From Paenibacillus whitsoniae (GTDB lineage Bacteria; Bacillota; Bacilli; Paenibacillales; NBRC-103111), in assembly GCF_003955665.1 (NCBI RefSeq), contig NZ_RXHU01000034.1, forward strand, positions 189,682 through 253,681: a stretch of 64,000 nt of DNA, in the 5' to 3' direction. The notes under the pieces were generated by a model. The model searched no databases, was not told the origin of the DNA, and was given only the letters and a program-made list of their open reading frames with translations. Both the position numbers and the translations under genes were made by a program. Below, one piece after another: positions 42,844-50,576 of this stretch; position 1 is the stretch's first letter; each line of letters begins with the position of its first letter.

Positions 42844-44631
42844 TTACTCACTGTACGGCGTTATGCAAAGCCCCTGCGCATCTTCTTTCGCTTGAAGCAG
42901 CACGATGCCGGGGCGCGTCCGAAACGGAGCCGTTCGATCGTTCCCGAACAGCGTCGCTTGCAGCCTGCCTTCCCGATCGATAAACATCGTGCCGTGCCCG
43001 CCATGAGGAACCGCCAGTCGTCTTGGCGTGTAAGGTCCGTAGATGTGATCGGCAACGGCATACATCAGATCGTACGTCCCGTCCACACGCTTGTCGCCGT
43101 GCCAGTCTGCAGCCCCCAGAATATACTTGCCCTGATATTTGACGATAAAAGCGCCCTCGTAGCCGACCCGCCGGCCATCCACAGGAACCAGCTTACGCGG
43201 ATCTTCTGCAAAGCCGGTCATATCTTTCTTCATGCGGGCGATTTTGCCGTCCTGCCAGACAAAATACACCTCGCCGTCCTCGTCCTGAAATAAGGAAGAG
43301 TCAATGTCCGTGTTCGTCATCCGGCCCATATCGATGTACGGCCCTTCCGCGAGGCCCGATACGCTCTTGATGAGCCCCGTGCCGCCGCCCTTCAACGAAT
43401 ACGTGATCCAGAATGTATTATAGAGAAAAATCATCTCCGGAGCCCAGAGACACGGTTCTGCGTAAATATTGTTTTCCCAGGTGCCGTTCTCGGTCAAATC
43501 CCACACCTTCGCCAGATGGTGCCATTCCTTCAAATCGGAGGATTGCCACAGATGCAGCTGATCATTGCGATCCCAGAAGTCGCGACGGGGCTGATCCGAC
43601 GTGCCCGTCATGTAGTACGTCCCGTCGGGGCCTACGCTGATATGCGGATCCCGAATCGGGAAATCCGCGACAGGCTGCAAGCGGCCGACTGCGCCTTTTT
43701 CCAGGATAATGCCGGGGCTCGGACGCAAAAAGCCGGGGCTCGCCGTCTCCATCGGCACAACAGCCGGCAAATGCTCGACCGGCGAGTAACTGCCGCAGCC
43801 GGTGAAGGCCGCGTAGAGCCCGCGATCGCGGTCCTCGAACAGCGTAAGCTGCCCGCCGTGCGGCAGCGCGAGGTATCTCCGGCTGTACGGCCCGTAGATG
43901 GAGCGGCTGACCGCGACGAACGTATCCACGCTGTCGCTGCCCATGCGGGCTAGCGGATCGGCGCAGGTCATGTAGTAGTACCCGTCCCGCTTGTACAGGA
44001 AAGCGCCGTAGGCGCCGACCTGCCGATTGCCGGTATAGGACGGATGATCCTCGCGCCCGGGCATTTTCCACGGCTGCACCTCTATCGCGCGCGGCTCCTC
44101 GGCCAGGCCGCTCATATCGCCCTCCATGCGGGCGATTCGACCGTTGCCGTAGACCCAGTAGACGGCGCCGTCATCGTCCTGGAACAACGAAGCATCCTGA
44201 CCGTCTGCCGTCATCCGGCCCATATCCTCATATGGGCCTTCCGCCTTGGTGGTCGTGCTGCGCAAGAGACCTGTCCCGCCTTGCAAGACGCCGTAAGTCA
44301 GCCAGTAGGTGCTTTGCACATAATGCAGCTCCGGCGCGCAAATGCCGTGAGGGGCTTCTCCTTCTTTTTGCCAAGAACCGTCCTCTGGGAGGCTCCACAC
44401 CTTGACCGGCTCTCCCCACGCCTGCAAATCGTGAGAAGCCCAGACCTGTACCTGCGCACCGTCCAGTGTTCCGGTCAAATAATACAGGTGATCCGGGCCT
44501 GCGCACACGCTTGCGGCTTGCAAAGGTACGTCTAAGATGGCCTTTATCGTTACGGCTTCAGCCGAATAGCTTGTACACGCCGACCATTCCGTTTCAGGAT
44601 GCGGAGGGTGCTGAATAAAATCGGACTTCAT
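42844..44631 (-). CDS. Tandem GH43-type protein: degenerate plus intact propeller in one chain
   Basis: The 595-residue protein consists of two homologous GH43-like propellers of about 300 residues; compare GTGLLRSTTTKAEGPYEDMG with GTGLIKSVSGLAEGPYIDMG. The C-terminal copy keeps all catalytic residues: Asp328 in PIRDPHISVG, Asp444 in DIDSSLFQDEDG and Glu492 in VGYEGAF. The N-terminal copy lacks the base (SVCAGPDH where RDPH is expected) and the acid (VGAYGAF where YEGAF is expected), keeping only Asp146. It may therefore bind substrate rather than cleave it. No signal peptide is seen. I start it at ATG 44631, seven bases after AAAAGGAG; upstream in-frame starts overlap that site. It is likely an intracellular arabinosidase or xylosidase of this cluster. 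Confidence 0.82.
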   Translation of the reverse strand: MKSDFIQHPPHPETEWSACTSYSAEAVTIKAILDVPLQAASVCAGPDHLYYLTGTLDGAQVQVWASHDLQAWGEPVKVWSLPEDGSWQKEGEAPHGICAPELHYVQSTYWLTYGVLQGGTGLLRSTTTKAEGPYEDMGRMTADGQDASLFQDDDGAVYWVYGNGRIARMEGDMSGLAEEPRAIEVQPWKMPGREDHPSYTGNRQVGAYGAFLYKRDGYYYMTCADPLARMGSDSVDTFVAVSRSIYGPYSRRYLALPHGGQLTLFEDRDRGLYAAFTGCGSYSPVEHLPAVVPMETASPGFLRPSPGIILEKGAVGRLQPVADFPIRDPHISVGPDGTYYMTGTSDQPRRDFWDRNDQLHLWQSSDLKEWHHLAKVWDLTENGTWENNIYAEPCLWAPEMIFLYNTFWITYSLKGGGTGLIKSVSGLAEGPYIDMGRMTNTDIDSSLFQDEDGEVYFVWQDGKIARMKKDMTGFAEDPRKLVPVDGRRVGYEGAFIVKYQGKYILGAADWHGDKRVDGTYDLMYAVADHIYGPYTPRRLAVPHGGHGTMFIDREGRLQATLFGNDRTAPFRTRPGIVLLQAKEDAQGLCITPYSE

Positions 44632-44659
44632 CGTCATTCTCCTTTTCACCGAGACAAGT

Positions 44660-44673
44660 TGAAAACGCTCTCC
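44660..44673. promoter_or_regulatory. cre-like site upstream of the tandem GH43 gene
   Basis: TGAAAACGCTCTCC matches the core of the CcpA operator (TGNAAACGNT) with a weaker right half, 28 bases before the GH43 start. Together with the site at 39322 it suggests glucose repression of the arabinan genes. Confidence 0.4.
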
Positions 44674-44803
44674 TCATTAGTATAACTCGCCTGGAACGCA
44701 TGCTTAATAGAAATTCCGGATGAAAAGGTGAGGAAAACGGACATGATCTAAGGGGATTGTTTGCGGCTTTCCGGCGGCGACCTCCCCTTTTCCCTGTGCA
44801 ATG

Positions 44804-44816
44804 CTCATGCTACAAT
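44804..44816 (+). promoter_or_regulatory. Extended -10 promoter of the AraC regulator
   Basis: TGCTACAAT (-10 TACAAT at 44811-44816 with an upstream TG) lies 40 bases before the AraC start. The -35 region is poor. Confidence 0.45.
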
Positions 44817-44855
44817 GTAGAAAATTGCACGCCATACAAAGGAAGCGACAGCGCC

Positions 44856-45692
44856 ATGAACCAGTTCAGCAAACACGGGCCCATCTATCATCTGCCGCCG
44901 ATTGGAGAACCGCCTCCGCTCAGCGTTCAGTTCCTGGGCATCAATTACTGTGAACACGACTATCGAAACGTACGGGAGCTTGCCAGCATTACAGTCGTCG
45001 GATATGTACTTTCCGGACAAGGGAGTTTGCAGGTAAATGCGCAATCCTACACCGCAGGAGAAGGGGATGTTTTCATTTTGCCCGCCGGCTGCTCCCACGA
45101 TGTTGCGCCAGATCCCCGGCACACAGGCCAGTGGAGCTACATATGGCTCAATGTGAGCGGCAGCTGGATTTTGAAGCTGCTGGACGCGTACCAGTTGACT
45201 GCGCAGCTTGTGACACCAGGGAACGGACTGGGCCCACTGTTCCACGAGGCCATTGAGGGCGCAGTGCACCGTTCTGTTAACGAGATGCAGGCCGAACTCC
45301 AGGTGATGCTCATGCGAATTATCGTCACACTCTCTAGCCTCCAGCGCCAAAGAGGCGCCTTGCTGTCACCCGCTGTTCAAGCGATTCAGCACTATTTGGA
45401 CAACCATATCCTGCAGGGGTTCGATCCCCTTGAGCTCGCCGAACAAGTCGGCATGTCCGCGCGGCACATGAATCGCCTCTTTAGGAAGGAAATCGGCACG
45501 ACCGTATACCAATACATCCTCGGCAAAAAAATGGAATCAGCCAAGCTCATGCTGCTGGACACCCCGCTGACGATCAGCGAGATCGGATACCGGCTCGGCT
45601 ACAACGATCCGCACTATTTCTCTAATCTATTCCAGAGCAAAATCGGCGTGCGGCCAAGCGATTTTCGGAAGCGGCTGGAGGAGTCGCGTTAA
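44856..45692 (+). CDS. AraC-family transcriptional regulator with cupin sensor
   Basis: The 278-residue protein has an N-terminal AraC-type cupin (about 15-140) with VVGYVLSGQGSLQVNAQSY and GDVFILPAGCSHDV, and a C-terminal pair of helix-turn-helices with FDPLELAEQVGMSARHMNRLF and LTISEIGYRLGYNDPHYFSNLF. It ends GVRPSDFRKRLEES. It probably senses a sugar and controls the divergent tandem GH43 gene. I start it at ATG 44856, since AAAGGAAG lies ten bases upstream, an extended -10 lies at 44811, and the longer in-frame extension would begin upstream of that promoter. Confidence 0.9.
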   Translation: MNQFSKHGPIYHLPPIGEPPPLSVQFLGINYCEHDYRNVRELASITVVGYVLSGQGSLQVNAQSYTAGEGDVFILPAGCSHDVAPDPRHTGQWSYIWLNVSGSWILKLLDAYQLTAQLVTPGNGLGPLFHEAIEGAVHRSVNEMQAELQVMLMRIIVTLSSLQRQRGALLSPAVQAIQHYLDNHILQGFDPLELAEQVGMSARHMNRLFRKEIGTTVYQYILGKKMESAKLMLLDTPLTISEIGYRLGYNDPHYFSNLFQSKIGVRPSDFRKRLEESR

Positions 45693-45698
45693 ACGGGG

Positions 45699-45745
45699 AG
45701 CCTGCAGAAACGACAGGTAATTCTGATAAAAAGGGCGGAATCGCA
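45699..45745. repeat. Solo palindrome unit related to elements B and E
   Basis: CCTGCAGAAACGACAGGTAATTC followed by AAAAAGGG and GGAA aligns with the first unit of element E (63608-63650: CTGCA, AAC, CAG, TAATTC, AAAAAGGG, GAAA in the same order). No second palindrome is found 50 bases further on, so this looks like a single or truncated copy behind the AraC gene. Confidence 0.45.
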
Positions 45746-45775
45746 GGAGAAGCAACTTTCGATCCCAATCAGCAC

Positions 45776-45806
45776 AAAAACCGACAAGTCTCCCGACCTG
45801 TCGGTT
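45776..45806. terminator. Bidirectional intrinsic terminator
   Basis: AACCGACA and TGTCGGTT pair around TCTCCCGACC-type loop sequence; the minus strand continues TTTTTG. It separates the convergent AraC and FhuF-like genes. Confidence 0.8.
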
Positions 45807-45822
45807 CCTCTTGCGCCGCTCC

Positions 45823-46656
45823 CTACTGGGCCGCCGCCGTTTTCAACGCCTGCTCCTCCAGCTTGGCTCGCATCTCTTCCTTGCGCTTCGCACGCTCCTC
45901 CGGCTTCAGCCGCGGGCAGGTGTAGCAGTAGTAACCGCCCTCCGTCCGGTGATACATGCAGCAGGAGGTTTTCATGCGAATCTGCTCATCCGGCTGCCCC
46001 GGCGCGGCGGGATAATCGACGGTGCAGAAGGTCACATCGAGCGGATTGCGCACACGTCCGAACGGCTCGCCGTCCAGCTCATGCAATGCAAACTTATAGT
46101 CTTCCCCAAACTTCTGCGCGATGCTTTCGTGATCGGGCATCTTCTGCAGCGCTTCGTGAAAATAGGGAAATTTCATCGGGAACAATCTCCACAGCTGCGT
46201 AATATCCATGTCCGCGGCCGCAGCAATCACTTCAACAATCGGTCTCATGACATTCCCGTACCAGTGGCGCAACTGCTGTTCCCGCCACAGACTGCGCTGA
46301 CCGGAGAGCGGACCTTCCAGCTCGACGATTTCACTGAGGACATAGCGGAACTCCGCGTACCCCCGTTCATGCTGATAAATTTGCAGCGTCCATCGTTCCG
46401 GCGACAAATCAATCCGCGCATCATGCGCCAGCATATAATGAACGGCTGTATTCAGATTGCCCAGTCGGCCGGTCAAGTAAGCCGCAGCAGCTGCCGGCTC
46501 CAAAGCCTTCATAAGCGGTGCATAAGCAGCTATCGCTTCCTTCATTCCGTCTGCACGCACCAGGCGTCTGCCCTCGATTTCATACAACGGCGCTTCATGA
46601 GGCTCTGGCGTAATGCCAAAATGGCGAGCCAATAGCTCTATCATCTCTGTTTTCAT
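45823..46656 (-). CDS. FhuF-like siderophore-iron reductase
   Basis: The 277-residue protein ends with a cysteine cluster, TSCCMYHRTEGGYYCYTCPR, in the CC-x9-CxxC arrangement that binds the unusual [2Fe-2S] centre of FhuF-type ferric reductases. The N-terminal 200 residues are helical with conserved-looking WTLQIYQHERGYAEFRYV and WYGNVMRPIVEVIA segments. Such proteins reduce ferric siderophores in the cytosol to release iron. A Fur-like box 66 bases upstream supports iron control. A charged tail of about 30 residues (ERAKRKEEMRAKLEEQ) follows the cluster and looks like a coiled coil. I start it at ATG 46656, eight bases after AAAGGGG. It is monocistronic. Confidence 0.82.
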   Translation of the reverse strand: MKTEMIELLARHFGITPEPHEAPLYEIEGRRLVRADGMKEAIAAYAPLMKALEPAAAAAYLTGRLGNLNTAVHYMLAHDARIDLSPERWTLQIYQHERGYAEFRYVLSEIVELEGPLSGQRSLWREQQLRHWYGNVMRPIVEVIAAAADMDITQLWRLFPMKFPYFHEALQKMPDHESIAQKFGEDYKFALHELDGEPFGRVRNPLDVTFCTVDYPAAPGQPDEQIRMKTSCCMYHRTEGGYYCYTCPRLKPEERAKRKEEMRAKLEEQALKTAAAQ

Positions 46657-46721
46657 TGTACTTCCCCTTTGCACTGTGCTACCAAAACCGATCTCCTGTC
46701 ATAATCCCATTTTAGCACACT

Positions 46722-46736
46722 TGAGAACAATTATCA
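46722..46736. promoter_or_regulatory. Fur-like box upstream of the FhuF-like gene
   Basis: TGAGAACAATTATCA matches the 7-1-7 Fur operator TGATAATNATTATCA at 12 of 14 defined positions. It overlaps the expected -35 region of a minus-strand promoter whose -10 could be TAAAAT at about 46709-46714. Confidence 0.62.
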
Positions 46737-46762
46737 TCCTCAATGGGAAGAAGATTTTGGGC

Positions 46763-46806
46763 AAAAAGAAAGGAGCCGGTCACGGACTTCCCGTGACACA
46801 ACTCCT
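46763..46806 (-). terminator. Intrinsic terminator of the stalk-domain gene
   Basis: AGGAG-x3-GTCACGG and CCGTGAC-x4-CTCCT form a long interrupted stem; the minus strand continues TTTCTTTTT. It follows the stop at 46827 by 21 bases. Confidence 0.8.
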
Positions 46807-46826
46807 AACCGCGGCATATATATCCG

Positions 46827-47486
46827 CTAAGCTCCAGGAACGACGACCAGTCCGTTAAGCGCATCTGAACCGTCTTTATAGGAAAGTCCGGTAACCATCC
46901 ACTTGCCGTCCTTCGATCCGACAGTCACCTTTACAGTACCCTCCCCAGCACTCCCCGTCGAGGTCTTCAATTGAAAGGTAACCTTATAGCTAACGCTGCC
47001 ATCTTCGGCTTTAACGCTGTCCGACACCTGATAGCTGTCGATCCACGGGCTGGAAACACCCGTCACCCAATTAAGCTCTTCATACGTTTTGGCCGTTTGC
47101 TTCCGCAGTTCCGCGGAAAGCAGGGCGTATTGTGCGGCTCCGTTGCGGTTCTTCACTCCTTTGGCCCAAGCCTTCACCACTTCATCGGCAGATTCCGGGG
47201 CCAAGGCGGCTTGGAGCAAATCAATTTGCCGCTGCAGAGATGCGCGGTCGGGTTGATTGACAATAACCGTCTGTTCAGCTTCCTTCCACTGCACATCGGC
47301 CCCCAGCGCTTCGGATACCGCCCGGATCGGTACCATCGTGCTGCCGTCAATGATTTGAGGCGGCACTTCAGGGGTAATCACATTGCCGTTCACAATGAGC
47401 TTGAGCCCGCTTGCAGAATACGCAACTCCACTAAACATGGCTAACGCTACGACTGTAGTAAATAACACCGCCGATTTCTTTTTCAT
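46827..47486 (-). CDS. Secreted stalk-domain (copper amine oxidase N-terminal-like) protein
   Basis: The 219-residue protein has a signal peptide (KKKSAVLFTTVVALAMFSGVAYSAS), then a stalk domain at about 28-78 with LKLIVNGNVITPEV, MVPIRAVSEALGADVQW and QTVIVNQ, which is abundant in Paenibacillus surface proteins. A short helix follows, then an NTF2-like region (about 100-215) with VKAWAKGVKNRNGAAQYALL and KWMVTGLSYKDGS. No catalytic residues are evident. It is probably a cell-surface lipid- or wall-associated domain protein of unknown role. I start it at ATG 47486, six bases after GAGGTG; the GTG nine bases earlier is part of that site. Confidence 0.85.
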   Translation of the reverse strand: MKKKSAVLFTTVVALAMFSGVAYSASGLKLIVNGNVITPEVPPQIIDGSTMVPIRAVSEALGADVQWKEAEQTVIVNQPDRASLQRQIDLLQAALAPESADEVVKAWAKGVKNRNGAAQYALLSAELRKQTAKTYEELNWVTGVSSPWIDSYQVSDSVKAEDGSVSYKVTFQLKTSTGSAGEGTVKVTVGSKDGKWMVTGLSYKDGSDALNGLVVVPGA

Positions 47487-47578
47487 ACGATACACCTCAT
47501 TTCTATGACTGATTGGAAACGAACGATCTCACTCAAATAGACGAATCAGATCAAGGTAAGGTTTAGGCTCGATCAGCT

Positions 47579-49048
47579 TCACTCCCCTTCCATCCATGCC
47601 GCAGCCAAATCCATCGCCTTCTTAAAACGCATTCTCCCCTCTGTCATCAAAGCTTGCTTAGCTTTGTCATACTCCCCTTCGAGCATCCATTTGGCGTTCT
47701 GGTCCTTAATAATGTCAAACTGCTGCCAGGCTGCTTGGAGCTCCTTGCAGGTGCTGCGATCCTGCTCCGTCGTCACTTGATCCGCAAGCTGCTCAATACA
47801 GCGTGCCAATACCGCTTCATTGGCTACCTTTTGCCGGTTCCAGGCCTGAATGCTCTCGATCTCTCGCGACTCAATCATTGCGACCATGACGGCTCGAATG
47901 GCCATCGCCGCTTCTATCCATTGATCCACGCTCATCTGCAGCGGGTGACTATCCTCCGGAGGCGGCAGCCTGAATTGGGACACCGAAGACCGCAAAGTTA
48001 GACTTTGCAGCGCCGACTCTTGGATGTTCGCGTTAATATCCAGCAAATTTTGCTGCTGAATCTCAACCGAGGCCAGCACTTCTTCACTGCCCGCCGCAAC
48101 TTGCTGAATCATCGCCGATGTTTGGTTGACAGAATCCGCAATCGATAAGGTGCTGCTCGTAATGCCGGCCAGGCTTTCGTCGACTTCTTTTATCTCACTA
48201 ACGATTTGCCCGAGAAACGTCTCGACTTTCTGATAGTTGCCAACAGCCGTTTCCAAGGTATGTACCCCCGTTCCAATGGCAGCATCGATCTTGTGAATCG
48301 ACACACCCAGCACTCCGGCGCTGTCCGCCACTGTACGGATTACTTCTTGAATGTCTGAAGTTCCCTGCTTCGTTTGAACGGCCAGCTTCGTAATTTCCTG
48401 TGCAACAACCGCGAATCCCTTTCCATGCTCGCCTGCACGCGCAGCTTCAATATTGGCATTCAGCGCAAGCAGTTGCGTCTGTGAGCTGATTTCTTCAATC
48501 ACGCTTGTCATGGCAGCAATTTTCGCAATCGCCTGGTTAAGACGAATCATTCGCTCTTGCACTTGGATGCTTTCATCAGAAATGCAGCGCATATGCTCCA
48601 CGGCGAACAGCATTTCGTTCGATCCCCTGACCACATCACTCGATAGTATTTCCGAGGAACGGACAATTTCTCCGTTTTTTCCGGTTACATCCTGTAAAAA
48701 ATGGTGAATTCGCTTCATTTCATCCGCAATATCGAAGACATATCCAGAGGCATCCTGCATCCCGACAGCCATTTCACGCATGGTGCTCGTCACGCCTTCC
48801 ACTTGTTCGGAAATCATCGCCGATCTCGCGCTCGTATCCTCCATCTTACGATGGAGCGCTCGGGAAGAATGATCGACCACACGCACTAATGATTTTAGAC
48901 TTCGAATCGTTCGATTTACAATCGGTTGCAGACCGGACCTTGGATGAACGGATGCGCTGTATTTGCTTACTCGGAAGTCTCCGTCCGCCAATTGGCTCAG
49001 ACTGCTTTCAATGTGATGATACTCGCCTGCATGCATGAGTTTAATCAT
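47579..49048 (-). CDS. Soluble methyl-accepting chemotaxis-type receptor with C-terminal helical domain
   Basis: The 489-residue protein has a typical receptor signalling core (about 70-355) whose hairpin tip reads QTQLLALNANIEAARAGEHG and KGFAVVAQEITKLAVQT, where CheA and CheW dock. With the start I prefer (ATG 49048, eight bases after GGAGG) it has no membrane segment, so it should be cytoplasmic; a longer frame would translate through a terminator hairpin. After the core, about 120 residues (from VDQWIEAAMAIRAVMVAMIE to the end) form a helical region resembling a four-helix-bundle sensor, placed at the C-terminus instead of the usual N-terminus. It is monocistronic and preceded by an attenuator-like leader. 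Confidence 0.85.
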   Translation of the reverse strand: MIKLMHAGEYHHIESSLSQLADGDFRVSKYSASVHPRSGLQPIVNRTIRSLKSLVRVVDHSSRALHRKMEDTSARSAMISEQVEGVTSTMREMAVGMQDASGYVFDIADEMKRIHHFLQDVTGKNGEIVRSSEILSSDVVRGSNEMLFAVEHMRCISDESIQVQERMIRLNQAIAKIAAMTSVIEEISSQTQLLALNANIEAARAGEHGKGFAVVAQEITKLAVQTKQGTSDIQEVIRTVADSAGVLGVSIHKIDAAIGTGVHTLETAVGNYQKVETFLGQIVSEIKEVDESLAGITSSTLSIADSVNQTSAMIQQVAAGSEEVLASVEIQQQNLLDINANIQESALQSLTLRSSVSQFRLPPPEDSHPLQMSVDQWIEAAMAIRAVMVAMIESREIESIQAWNRQKVANEAVLARCIEQLADQVTTEQDRSTCKELQAAWQQFDIIKDQNAKWMLEGEYDKAKQALMTEGRMRFKKAMDLAAAWMEGE

Positions 49049-49072
49049 AGGACAGACCTCCAGGAAGGGGAT

Positions 49073-49119
49073 AAAAAAAAGCCACAGAACACCCCTCATA
49101 AACGGGGATGTCATGCGGC
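49073..49119 (-). terminator. Terminator hairpin in the leader of the chemoreceptor gene (attenuator candidate)
   Basis: On the minus strand GCCGCATGACATCCCC pairs with GGGGTGTTCTGTGGC and is followed by eight T, only 12 bases before the GGAGG site of the receptor gene. No upstream minus-strand gene exists (yhbH diverges at 49351), so it can only act on the receptor leader or on a short untranslated RNA. Confidence 0.75.
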
Positions 49120-49218
49120 TCCTTTGCCGATATCGCAATATAAATCGGATAAATATTGGCTGTAGCTATCACGTCGTTGTGCTAGTGAGACTATTATAGA
49201 TGACACCTGAAATGTCAA
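49120..49218 (-). promoter_or_regulatory. Chemoreceptor promoter region and structured 5' leader
   Basis: A minus-strand TATAAT lies at 49193-49198, with TTGACA at 49213-49218 but only 14 bases between them, so the exact promoter is uncertain. TGACA-x7-TGTCA (49201-49217) is a dyad overlapping it. The leader from about 49187 to 49120 contains further pairing segments (CGGC-AAAGGA-GCCG, AATAT/ATATT) just before the terminator. No known riboswitch consensus fits. The remaining gap to 49350 shows nothing else. Confidence 0.4.
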
Positions 49219-49350
49219 TATACATAACATAAAATTCACATAGAAATCACCACATATCCCGTCGTCTCTTGAATATATTTAGTAACAAGCCTTATTTCCT
49301 CATGCCTGCATCGCGTCCCGCTTACCATAAACGTTTAAGGAGGTGTCCCC

Positions 49351-50508
49351 ATGACAGAGCCCTTATTTATCGTTTCCAGAGAGGATTGGTCGCTGCATCG
49401 CAAAGGATACCAGGATCAAACTCGGCATCAAGAGAAGGTAAAGGAAGCCATTAAACAGAACCTCCCCGATCTGGTGACGGACGAGAGCATCATTATGTCG
49501 AATGGCAAACAAGTTGTGAAGGTGCCGATCAAAAGTCTGGATGAATACCGGTTTCGGTACAATTTTAACAAAGGGAAGCATGTTGGGCAGGGGGACGGCG
49601 AATCGCAGGTAGGAGATGTGCTGGGCACCGATCCGCAGCCGGCGCAAGGCCCCGGCAAAGGCGAAGGCGCAGGCGATCAGGCCGGCGAGGATTATTATGA
49701 AGCGGAAGTGAGCATGGAAGAACTGCAGGCCATGCTGTTCTCCGAGCTCGAGCTGCCGAATCTGCAGAAAAAAGAGAAGAAAAATATGACGACGACGGAA
49801 GTCATTTTTAACGATATTCGCAAAAAGGGCATCATGTCCAACATTGACAAGAAGCGGACGATTCTGGAGAATATGCGTCGCAACTCCCGCACTTCCTCGC
49901 CGGGCATTCATCACATTTCCCCGGACGATCTCCGGTTCAAGACGTGGGAAGAAGTCGAAAAGCCGCATTCCAATGCGCTGATCATTGCGATGATGGATAC
50001 CTCGGGGTCCATGGGCTCTTTTGAAAAGTACATAGCCCGCAGCTTCTTCTTCTGGATGACCCGCTTCCTGCGCACCAAATACGAGAACGTCGAGATCGTC
50101 TTCATCGCCCACCATACGGAGGCGAAAGAGGTCACGGAAGAAGAATTTTTCACCAAAGGCGAAAGCGGCGGCACCATCTGCTCTTCGGCGTACCAGACGG
50201 CACTCGATATTATCGACAAGCGCTACCCCCCGTCGCAATTCAATATCTATCCGTTCCATTTCTCGGACGGCGACAACCTGACCTCGGACAACGAGCGCTG
50301 CGTCAAGCTTATTACCCAGCTCATGGAGCGCTGCAATATGTTCGGCTACGGCGAAGTCAACCAATATAACCGCAGCTCAACGCTGATGTCGGCCTTCCGC
50401 CACATTAACAATCCGAAGTTTATGCATTATGTCATTCGGGAAAAAGGCGAAGTCTACAAAGCGCTCAAAACTTTCTTTACCAAGCAGGAGAGCGTGCCTG
50501 CGAATTGA
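49351..50508 (+). CDS. yhbH: Sporulation protein YhbH (UPF0229)
   Basis: The 385-residue protein matches YhbH/YeaH: N-terminal [16 protein letters not shown] segment ([17 protein letters not shown]), the basic loop [21 protein letters not shown], a Gly-rich stretch, and a von Willebrand A-like C-terminal half with the MIDAS-like [19 protein letters not shown] and [16 protein letters not shown]. In Bacillus it is expressed in the mother cell during sporulation; in E. coli the homologue works with the PrkA-type kinase YeaG, and SpoVR homologues co-occur. A spoVR gene lies 3.5 kb downstream here. AAGGAGGTG seven bases before the ATG is an ideal site. Confidence 0.93.
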   Translation: MTEPLFIVSREDWSLHRKGYQDQTRHQEKVKEAIKQNLPDLVTDESIIMSNGKQVVKVPIKSLDEYRFRYNFNKGKHVGQGDGESQVGDVLGTDPQPAQGPGKGEGAGDQAGEDYYEAEVSMEELQAMLFSELELPNLQKKEKKNMTTTEVIFNDIRKKGIMSNIDKKRTILENMRRNSRTSSPGIHHISPDDLRFKTWEEVEKPHSNALIIAMMDTSGSMGSFEKYIARSFFFWMTRFLRTKYENVEIVFIAHHTEAKEVTEEEFFTKGESGGTICSSAYQTALDIIDKRYPPSQFNIYPFHFSDGDNLTSDNERCVKLITQLMERCNMFGYGEVNQYNRSSTLMSAFRHINNPKFMHYVIREKGEVYKALKTFFTKQESVPAN

Positions 50509-50519
50509 AAACACTCCCG

Positions 50520-50564
50520 TTAACTCCCCTTACCGATTCATGCTATAATGTGGACATGAATCGG
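50520..50564 (+). promoter_or_regulatory. Promoter embedded in a perfect 10-base inverted repeat
   Basis: TTAACT (50520-50525) and TATAAT (50544-50549) are 18 bases apart. CCGATTCATG (50533-50542) and CATGAATCGG (50555-50564) are perfect inverted arms flanking the -10 box and the start point. This geometry fits an operator for the AraC regulator encoded just downstream. It lacks a T-run, so it is not a terminator of yhbH. Confidence 0.65.
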
Positions 50565-50576
50565 TGAGAAGGGAGA

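Noticed and set aside
48926..49138. Longer N-terminus of the chemoreceptor starting at 49138
   Set aside because: It would be translated across the terminator hairpin and T-run, and the ideal GGAGG site points to ATG 49048.
49120..49190. c-di-GMP-I (GEMM) riboswitch before the chemoreceptor
   Set aside because: The conserved GGCAAACC and GACGCAAAGCC elements are not present in the leader on either reading; only GGCAAAG is found.
50533..50564. Terminator of yhbH
   Set aside because: The perfect inverted repeat has no T-run and encloses a good -10 box, so an operator is more likely.
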